Under the pieces are notes generated by a model, which worked only from the letters and a program-made list of their open reading frames with translations, was not told the DNA's origin and did not search any database. From an uncultured Collinsella sp. (GTDB lineage: Bacteria; Actinomycetota; Coriobacteriia; Coriobacteriales; Coriobacteriaceae), in NCBI GenBank assembly GCA_902488525.1, contig CABTWP010000033.1:1-23565 (forward strand): DNA of 23,565 bases, written 5' to 3'. Both the position numbers and the translations under genes were made by a program. Below, piece by piece: positions 6,795-12,423 of this stretch (its first letter is position 1; the number at the start of each line of letters is the position of its first letter).

Positions 6795-7628
6795 CTACTC
6801 CTGGGGCATAGCCGGCATGGCCGCCGTGGCACCCGGGTCCTCGCCGGCGCCGTCCACGAGCGGCAGGCTGCCCTCATGCGCAGGTCCTGCCGGAACCGTC
6901 GCCGCACCGCCAAAGACGGCAGCGGAAGCCTCGTGGTTCTCGGCAACCGCGCCCTCGGTATCAATCGCCACCTGGGGCTCGTCGTCAAAGTTGGGGACAC
7001 CCTGGGGCTCGGTGGGAACAGGCTCGGCGGTCGCATCGGCAACGGACTCGGCGTCGGCCGGCACATCGCCCTCGTCAGCGCCCTCGTCCTCGGCAGCATC
7101 TTCGCCGTTCGCAGCGGCGACGGCCTCGTGAGGATCCTTGCCCTCGGCCTCGGCGCGCATGCCCAGCACCAGGTTGCGCAGGCCCGCGACCGTGCCTTCC
7201 ACGTCGGGGGCAGGCTGGTCGGCGTGCAGGTACGCCCAGTCCATCATAAAGGTGGCCGAAGACAGCGCACCGATGGCCAGCGCGTCGTCGGGGCACGAAA
7301 GCTCAACCTCAAAGACGCGCTCGTCGTGCTCACTTACGCGCGTGCGGCCGCACGAGATGCTACCGGCAAGACCGGTCTCGTTCATGAGCTCGACCGTCAC
7401 GTGCTCCAGCAGATGGCAAAGCTCGGTCTGGCCCATGCAGTCCTGGAACTCGCGACCGGAATCACCCAGGCACAGGTGCTTGGCAATCGCCGGCACCAGG
7501 TAATACACGCGCGCCGTGGCCTCGATATCCTCCGAGGTCATGAGCGGCATGCCGGGGTTCACCAGCACATGCGCGCAGATCTTGTCCTCGCTGACGGTGA
7601 CCTTAAGGATGTTGAACAGGCCTGCCAT
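6795..7628 (-). CDS. Standalone cyanophycin synthetase N-domain-like protein
   Basis: A 277-residue soluble protein. Residues about 38-115 match the N-terminal domain of cyanophycin synthetase CphA. They have the same order of blocks: VPAIAKHLC (45-53), then CHLLEHVTVEL (71-81, matching GHIVEHIALEL), then CGRTR (93-97), then a VFEVEL strand. The HxxEH motif (72-76) is conserved. In CphA this domain has been reported to carry a hydrolase site that supplies primers. The ATP-grasp and Mur-ligase-like synthetase domains are absent. The remainder (about 155-277) is an acidic Ala/Glu/Pro-rich tail, probably disordered. ATG at 7628 has GGGGAG four bases upstream, and the gene starts 24 bp after the CNNM gene, probably in the same transcript. 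The homology call is from recognised motifs; the function is not known. Confidence 0.7.
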   Translation of the reverse strand: MAGLFNILKVTVSEDKICAHVLVNPGMPLMTSEDIEATARVYYLVPAIAKHLCLGDSGREFQDCMGQTELCHLLEHVTVELMNETGLAGSISCGRTRVSEHDERVFEVELSCPDDALAIGALSSATFMMDWAYLHADQPAPDVEGTVAGLRNLVLGMRAEAEGKDPHEAVAAANGEDAAEDEGADEGDVPADAESVADATAEPVPTEPQGVPNFDDEPQVAIDTEGAVAENHEASAAVFGGAATVPAGPAHEGSLPLVDGAGEDPGATAAMPAMPQE

Positions 7629-7652
7629 AACTCTCCCCTACTCTTCCTTGTC

Positions 7653-9026
7653 CTACTCGTCGCCGTCGTGCGGATTCGCGGAACCCGCACCCGACGCCGC
7701 CGGCTTCTCTGCCGAAGACTCGGAATCCTTCTTATCGGTTTCGGCCGGAGCGATCACGCGAATGAGCGAGATGCGCTGGCCACGCATCGACTGCACCTTG
7801 AACTTGTACCCCGCAACCTCAAATACCTCTCCGATGTCGGGCACCGAGTCGCAAAGCTCCAAAATCCAGCCGGCGATGGTCTCATAATCATCGCTTTCCT
7901 CGAGCGGCCAACCAAGCTCAATCGCGTCATCGCACGAAAAACGCCCATCAACGAGCCACTCGCGGCGCGAAAGGCGCGTGAGATACTTGTTGTCGGGGTC
8001 GAACTCGTCCTCGATCTCGCCGACGATCTCCTCGACGATATCCTCGATGGTGATAATGCCGGCCGTGCCGCCGTACTCGTCCACGACCACCACGATCTGG
8101 TCGTGCGAGGTCTGCATCTCGGACAGTAGCGGCAGGATGTCCTTGGTGTCGGGCACAAAGGTGGCGTCGCGCAAAAAGCCGGCGATGGGCTGGTCACCCT
8201 TGCCGTCGAGCGCGGGTTGGATCAGGTCCTTGATGTGCGCAATGCCGGCGACGTTGTCGGGATCCTCGTGATAGACGGGGATGCGGCTGAAGCCGGTCTG
8301 GCGCATGGTGGACAACACGTCGGCGACCGTCTCGTCGTCCTCGCACATGGTGGTGTCCACGCGCGGCACCATGACCTCGCGGGCAACGGTGTCGCCTAGG
8401 TCGAAGATCTCGTGGATCATGCGCTTTTCCTCGTCGAGCAGGTCGTCCTGCTCCGAGACCATGTACTTGATCTCTTCTTCCGAGACGTTTTGGCGGTCGT
8501 CGGCGCTCTTGATGCGCAGGATGCGGGCCAGGCCATCGGAGCAGGCGCCGGTCAGCCACACGAGCGGACGGGCGATCTTTTGGAAAAACGACAACGGTCC
8601 CACGACCTGCTTGGACACGCCCTCGGCATTGGCCAGGCCGATGCGCTTGGGGACGAGCTCGCCGATCACGATGGACACGAAGGCGACCGCGACGGTGATG
8701 ATGACCGGCGCCAGGCCGCGCGCGATGGCGGAGAGCGGCGCGATGCCAAAGCTCATGAGCCACGTGGCGAGCGGGTCGGACAGACTCGTCGAGGCGACGG
8801 CGGACGAGGCGAAGCCCACGAGCGTGATGGCAACCTGGATGGTGGCGAGCAGCTGGTCGGAGTCGGCAGCCAGCTTAATGGCACGCTCGGCGCGCTTGTC
8901 GCCTTCCTCGGCCTCGTGCTCCAACACGGCGCGCTTGGCCGTGGTGAGCGCCATCTCGGACATAGAGAAGTAGCCGTTGATGAGGGTCAAAACGAGGGTG
9001 GTGATAAGGGAGATGGTTATGTCCAT
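7653..9026 (-). CDS. CNNM/CorC-type hemolysin-family membrane transporter
   Basis: A 457-residue membrane protein. A DUF21/CNNM transmembrane domain occupies about 1-185, with the N-terminal INGYFSMSEMAL segment and GELVPKR (122-128). A CBS pair spans about 205-335, including VVDEYGGTAGIITIEDI, followed by a CorC_HlyC domain (about 345-425) and a charged tail. Bacterial CNNM/CorC proteins are Mg2+ extruders gated by nucleotide or Mg2+ at the CBS pair; the older name hemolysin is historical. ATG at 9026 gives the normal family N-terminus, although the nearest GGAGG lies about 14 bases upstream. A weak minus-strand promoter (TTGCCG, 18 bp, TAACCT) can be drawn in the 110-bp gap before it. With the MgtE-like and Nramp genes it suggests local clustering of Mg2+ handling. 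Confidence 0.9.
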   Translation of the reverse strand: MDITISLITTLVLTLINGYFSMSEMALTTAKRAVLEHEAEEGDKRAERAIKLAADSDQLLATIQVAITLVGFASSAVASTSLSDPLATWLMSFGIAPLSAIARGLAPVIITVAVAFVSIVIGELVPKRIGLANAEGVSKQVVGPLSFFQKIARPLVWLTGACSDGLARILRIKSADDRQNVSEEEIKYMVSEQDDLLDEEKRMIHEIFDLGDTVAREVMVPRVDTTMCEDDETVADVLSTMRQTGFSRIPVYHEDPDNVAGIAHIKDLIQPALDGKGDQPIAGFLRDATFVPDTKDILPLLSEMQTSHDQIVVVVDEYGGTAGIITIEDIVEEIVGEIEDEFDPDNKYLTRLSRREWLVDGRFSCDDAIELGWPLEESDDYETIAGWILELCDSVPDIGEVFEVAGYKFKVQSMRGQRISLIRVIAPAETDKKDSESSAEKPAASGAGSANPHDGDE

Positions 9027-9136
9027 CGGGAGTTTCTCGAACCTCCAAGATTCGGGACGTCAGGTTAAAACGTTGATGGCGGATACGGCAATTGCACCGG
9101 CGCCCAAACGAGAACGCGGGCGCGCAGACGCGATCG

Positions 9137-9820
9137 CTAGATTACGAAGAGGATCACCGCCATGAACTGGAAGATACTGCCGGCGAGCACCCACAGGTGA
9201 AACACACTGTGCAGATAACGCACGTTTTTGGCGATGTAGAACGGCACGCCCACGGTGTAGCACACGCCGCCGACAGCGAGCAGGGCAAGTGCCACGGGGT
9301 TGAGCAGCGACACGAGCTCGGGCAGCTTAAAGACGACGAGCCAGCCCATCAGCAGATAGACCAGACCGCTTACCCAATGCGGCTGGCGCTCACGCAAAAA
9401 GCACTCGAGGGCGATGCCGATAATGGCGATGGCCCATACGGCAAAAAACAGCACGGGGCCACCGTCGTTTGCGAGCGTGATGAGGCAAAACGGCGTATAG
9501 CTGCCAGCTATGAGCAGGTAGATGCAGCTGTGGTCGATAATGCGAAACACACGCTTGGCACCCGCGGGCTGAATCGCATGGTAGAGCGTGGAGGCAAGGT
9601 ATTCGAGAATAATGCTGACGCCATAGACAATCGCCGCGGCCATATGGGCCGGGCCTCCGCCGCGCAGGGCGGCGAATACGATCAGGAGCACCAGGCCCGC
9701 GATACCCAGCAGGCAGCCGACACCATGGGTGACGGAGTTCATGATCTCCTCGCCCACTGTGTAGTGTGGAACGACCGCGGTCTTGGGTCGCGGCTTAGAA
9801 CTGTCGCTCGAATCGGACAT
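9137..9820 (-). CDS. Hemolysin III family (PAQR-type) membrane protein
   Basis: A 227-residue protein with seven hydrophobic helices. It carries the superfamily signatures: SVTHGVG in the first helix region, STLYHA, DHSCIYLLIAGSYTPF, and C-terminal LHSVFHLWVLAGS. The conserved His, Ser and Asp residues are the metal site seen in PAQR/alkaline-ceramidase-like hydrolases. Its bacterial role is unsettled (membrane lipid or stress homeostasis). ATG at 9820 is chosen because GGAGG lies 11 bases upstream; the longer TTG reading would place that site inside the gene. A minus-strand promoter is plausible (-35 TTCGCA at 880-885 and -10 TATAGT at 856-861 of the 9-kb block). It is divergent from the alpha/beta hydrolase gene. 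Confidence 0.88.
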   Translation of the reverse strand: MSDSSDSSKPRPKTAVVPHYTVGEEIMNSVTHGVGCLLGIAGLVLLIVFAALRGGGPAHMAAAIVYGVSIILEYLASTLYHAIQPAGAKRVFRIIDHSCIYLLIAGSYTPFCLITLANDGGPVLFFAVWAIAIIGIALECFLRERQPHWVSGLVYLLMGWLVVFKLPELVSLLNPVALALLAVGGVCYTVGVPFYIAKNVRYLHSVFHLWVLAGSIFQFMAVILFVI

Positions 9821-9855
9821 GCCGGTTACATCCTCCAACGTAAAGAGTTCTCAAC

Positions 9856-9885
9856 ACTATATCAAAGCGTCTAGGTACGTGCGAA
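9856..9885 (-). promoter_or_regulatory. Possible promoter of the hemolysin III gene
   Basis: On the minus strand TATAGT (9856-9861) has TTCGCA (9880-9885) 18 bp upstream, starting transcription roughly 30 bp before the ATG at 9820. It is a moderate match only. Confidence 0.35.
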
Positions 9886-9927
9886 ATTTGCACCATACGT
9901 GACCCTTTGTTTACCCATTCTTTGCCT

Positions 9928-9941
9928 GTTGACGCATCAAC
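9928..9941. promoter_or_regulatory. Palindromic operator candidate 1 (overlaps -35)
   Basis: GTTGACGCATCAAC has perfect 5-bp half-sites around a 4-bp spacer and overlaps the -35 hexamer of the hydrolase promoter. A near-copy lies 45 bp downstream. Confidence 0.5.
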
Positions 9942-9957
9942 GGCGAACGTCCATAAT
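9929..9957 (+). promoter_or_regulatory. Sigma-70-type promoter of the alpha/beta hydrolase gene
   Basis: TTGACG (9929-9934) is followed after exactly 17 bp by CATAAT (9952-9957). The predicted start is about 9964, leaving a ~43-nt leader with GGAG nine bases before the ATG. Confidence 0.65.
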
Positions 9958-9972
9958 GCGCTTGCATTAAAT

Positions 9973-9986
9973 GTTGATGTATTAAC
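9973..9986. promoter_or_regulatory. Palindromic operator candidate 2 (5' UTR)
   Basis: GTTGATGTATTAAC repeats the site at 9928 (11 of 14 positions, half-sites GTTGA/TYAAC) with start-to-start distance 45 bp. It sits just after the predicted transcription start. Confidence 0.5.
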
Positions 9987-10006
9987 ATCTTATAGGAGAA
10001 TACCGC

Positions 10007-10972
10007 ATGGCTCAAAACGCACGTTCCCATCGAAAGCTCAAGATAGCCGGCATCGTTGCACTAGTGGTTGTCGTTGCGCTGCTCGGATTTGCCGGCAACT
10101 TTCTGTTTGACTTCGCGCTGAATCCCCGCGCGCCATACACCATGAAGATGATGCAGGATAGCAAGAACGACAAAGAAGGTGAGCAGCCGGATGCCGAGGA
10201 TACCGAGGCGCGGGCATGGTTTAAAGAGAACCGCAAGAGCAGCAACCTCACCGCGGACGACGGGACCGAGCTTGCCGCCTGGTATTTTGCTGCGTCGGAG
10301 AGCACGCACGACTACGCCGTCTGCCTGCATGGATATACCAACGAGCCCATCGGTATGGCCCGATACGCCAAACGCTTCCACGACCGTGGCATGAACGTAC
10401 TCGCACCCGCCGCCCGCGCCCACGAGCGCTCCGGCGGCGACTATATCGGCATGGGCTGGCCCGAGCGCCTCGACATCGTCGCATGGATCGAGCGAATCGT
10501 TCAGGCTGACCCCAAGGCGCGCATCCTGGTCTTTGGCGAATCCATGGGCGCGGCGACCGCCATGAACGTCGCGGGGGAACCTCTGCCCGCAAACGTGAAA
10601 TGCATTATCGAGGACTGCGGTTATACGAGTGTTTGGGACGAGTTTTCTCTGCAGCTCAAGGACGTGTTCGGCCTGCCCAGCTTTCCCTTGCTCGATGTAG
10701 CAAACTTGGTGTGCAACGTGCGCGCGGGCTACGACTTTCATAAGGCGAGCAGCGTGGAACAGCTCAAGCGTGCGACGGTTCCCATGCTGTTTATCCACGG
10801 TGACCAAGACACCTTTGTGCCGTACAGCATGCTCGACCAAAACTACGACGCGTGCGCCAGCAAGGTCAAGCAAAAGCTCACCGTCCATGGCGCCACCCAC
10901 GCCAAGAGCGCGCAGGTCGACCCCGAACTCTACTGGAACACGGTCGACGACTTCCTCGACGAGTATTTTTAG
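10007..10972 (+). CDS. Membrane-anchored alpha/beta hydrolase
   Basis: A 321-residue protein with one N-terminal membrane helix (about 12-35) and an outward-facing or membrane-associated hydrolase domain. Catalytic features are visible: the oxyanion HGY (108-110), nucleophile elbow GESMG with Ser179, acid in HGDQDTFVPY (Asp268), and His298 in GATHAKS. The length and layout fit the YqkD/BAAT-like serine hydrolases that are annotated only as alpha/beta hydrolase; the substrate is unknown. ATG at 10007 has GGAG nine bases upstream. It is a single-gene unit with its own promoter and a strong terminator. The duplicated palindromes around the promoter imply control by a dimeric repressor not encoded nearby. 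Confidence 0.88.
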   Translation: MAQNARSHRKLKIAGIVALVVVVALLGFAGNFLFDFALNPRAPYTMKMMQDSKNDKEGEQPDAEDTEARAWFKENRKSSNLTADDGTELAAWYFAASESTHDYAVCLHGYTNEPIGMARYAKRFHDRGMNVLAPAARAHERSGGDYIGMGWPERLDIVAWIERIVQADPKARILVFGESMGAATAMNVAGEPLPANVKCIIEDCGYTSVWDEFSLQLKDVFGLPSFPLLDVANLVCNVRAGYDFHKASSVEQLKRATVPMLFIHGDQDTFVPYSMLDQNYDACASKVKQKLTVHGATHAKSAQVDPELYWNTVDDFLDEYF

Positions 10973-11018
10973 GCAAATAGTACGGTTTACTGGCCTATCT
11001 GACCCCCTAGCACTTCCG

Positions 11019-11057
11019 AAAAGCCGCCCGTGGGCACTGTGCTCACGGGCGGCTTTT
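11019..11057. terminator. Bidirectional terminator between hydrolase and DUF362 genes
   Basis: A perfect 14-bp stem (11019-11032 AAAAGCCGCCCGTG with 11044-11057) has an 11-nt loop and A/T tracts at both sides. It serves the plus-strand hydrolase and the convergent minus-strand DUF362 gene. Confidence 0.88.
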
Positions 11058-11105
11058 GCTAACAGTTGTGCTACAAAGGCGCTTGTTTTGTCTAATAGCT
11101 AGGTG

Positions 11106-12311
11106 CTACTTGACCTCGATGAGCTCGTACTTGCTCGTGCCCAGGCCGATCTTCTCGGCGTGCGCGATGCACACGCGCCAGTCGGTGTCGGGATGCGTGA
11201 TGCAGAAGGGATCCTTGGCCTGCTCGCCCTCCAGATGCTCGTGGTTGTGCTCCATCTTGGCCGCGCTATCGGTGAGCTCGGTGTTGGGCAGCGGCTCAGA
11301 CGCCATGACGGCGTCGGCGCAGGCCTGGTCGATGGCGACCGGGTCGAAGCTCGCGAACATGCCGATGTCGTTGACGATAGGCGTATCGTTTTCGGGATGG
11401 CAGTCGCAGTTGGGACTGATGTCCATGGCAAGCGAGATGTGGAAGCTCGGGCGGCCGTCGACGACGGCCTTCGTATACTCGGCGATCTTGCAGTTGAGCA
11501 CGTCGGCCGCGGCCTCATAACCGGGCTTGATGCAGTCCTGGTTGCATGCCGCAATGCAGCGTCCGCAGCCCACGCAGCGATCGTGGTCGATGGCAGCCAC
11601 GTGCACCGTGCGAGTAGCGCCGCTGGCAAGCTCGCGCTCGCGGGTGCCGTCGAACGAGATAGCGTTGTGCGCGCAGATCTTTTCGCAGGCATGGCAGCCA
11701 ACGCAGTGCTCGGTCGCGACGTTCGGCTTGCCGGCGGCATGCTGCTCCATCTTGCCGGCACGGCTGCCGCCTCCCATGCCCAGGTTCTTCATGGCGCCGC
11801 CAAAACCGGCCTGCTCATGGCCCTTAAAGTGGGTGAGGCTGATCACGATATCGGCATCCATGAGCGCCTGACCGATCTTGGCCTCGTGCACGTACTCGCC
11901 GCCCTCGACCGGGACGAGCGCCTCGTCGGTGCCCTTGAGGCCGTCGGCAATGATGATCTGGCAACCCGTAGCATACGGGGTAAAGCCGTTCTGGTAGGCG
12001 GTATCAATGTGCTCGAGCGCGTTTTTGCGGCTACCGACATAGAGCGTATTGCAGTCGGTGAGGAAGGGCTTGCCGCCCAGCTCCTTCACGACGTCCGCGA
12101 CGGCGCGGGCGTAGTTGGGGCGCAAAAAGCTCAGGTTGCCCAGCTCGCCAAAGTGAATCTTGATGGCGACGAACTTGTTCTCAAAGTCGATCTGCTCGAT
12201 ACCGGCGTGACGGATGAGGCGCTTGAGCTTGTCGAGCTGGCTCTCGCGAGCATGCGTGCGCAGGTTGGTGAAGTACACCTTAGCGGGTGCTGCGGGTGCA
12301 GTTGCGGTCAT
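11106..12311 (-). CDS. DUF362 protein with two [4Fe-4S] ferredoxin motifs
   Basis: A 401-residue, probably cytoplasmic iron-sulfur protein. The DUF362 domain covers about 10-190 (IKIHFGELGN; HFKGHEQAGFGGAMKNLGMG). It is followed by two CxxCxxCxxxC clusters: Cys203/206/209/213 and Cys246/249/252/256. After these comes the rest of the DUF362 fold (DISPNCDC, DIGMFASFDPVAIDQA). The family is widespread in anaerobes as a ferredoxin-like redox protein of undefined role. A His-rich stretch (MEHNHEHLEG, about 353-362) might bind metal. ATG at 12311 follows a GAGGGG ribosome-binding site. Two 11-bp-spaced AGTTAAAG repeats lie 50-70 bp upstream, near a possible TTGACT -35. It is monocistronic and ends at the shared terminator. 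Confidence 0.9.
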   Translation of the reverse strand: MTATAPAAPAKVYFTNLRTHARESQLDKLKRLIRHAGIEQIDFENKFVAIKIHFGELGNLSFLRPNYARAVADVVKELGGKPFLTDCNTLYVGSRKNALEHIDTAYQNGFTPYATGCQIIIADGLKGTDEALVPVEGGEYVHEAKIGQALMDADIVISLTHFKGHEQAGFGGAMKNLGMGGGSRAGKMEQHAAGKPNVATEHCVGCHACEKICAHNAISFDGTRERELASGATRTVHVAAIDHDRCVGCGRCIAACNQDCIKPGYEAAADVLNCKIAEYTKAVVDGRPSFHISLAMDISPNCDCHPENDTPIVNDIGMFASFDPVAIDQACADAVMASEPLPNTELTDSAAKMEHNHEHLEGEQAKDPFCITHPDTDWRVCIAHAEKIGLGTSKYELIEVK

Positions 12312-12361
12312 AGATCTATCCCCTCGGTCTATATGGCGTTACAGACATAGAGGATGGTACC

Positions 12362-12380
12362 AGTTAAAGCAGAGTTAAAG
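12362..12380. promoter_or_regulatory. Tandem AGTTAAAG direct repeats upstream of the DUF362 gene
   Basis: AGTTAAAG occurs at 12362-12369 and 12373-12380, an 11-bp period, the spacing typical of OmpR/PhoB-family response-regulator sites. On the minus strand it lies directly downstream of a TTGACT hexamer (12378-12383), so it falls inside the probable promoter. Confidence 0.4.
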
Positions 12381-12394
12381 TCAAGTACGGCACC

Positions 12395-12423
12395 TAGTCA
12401 TTGGGGATGTTCTTAAATGACTA
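12395..12423 (-). repeat. 29-nt covarying hairpin repeat, copy 2
   Basis: On the minus strand a perfect 8-bp stem, TAGTCATT with AATGACTA, encloses the loop TAAGAACATCCCC. The first TAG is the stop codon of the FtsX-type permease gene. Relative to the copy at 3998, the sixth stem base pair changes from G-C to A-T on both sides, so pairing is preserved, while the loop differs at one base. Confidence 0.6.

Noticed and set aside
6507..8129. 540-codon plus-strand open frame
   Set aside because: It spans three real minus-strand genes and two intergenic gaps; this is a high-GC antisense shadow.
7653..9820. Haemolytic toxin genes
   Set aside because: The names hemolysin and hemolysin III are historical; the domains are CNNM/CorC ion transport and PAQR-type membrane proteins.
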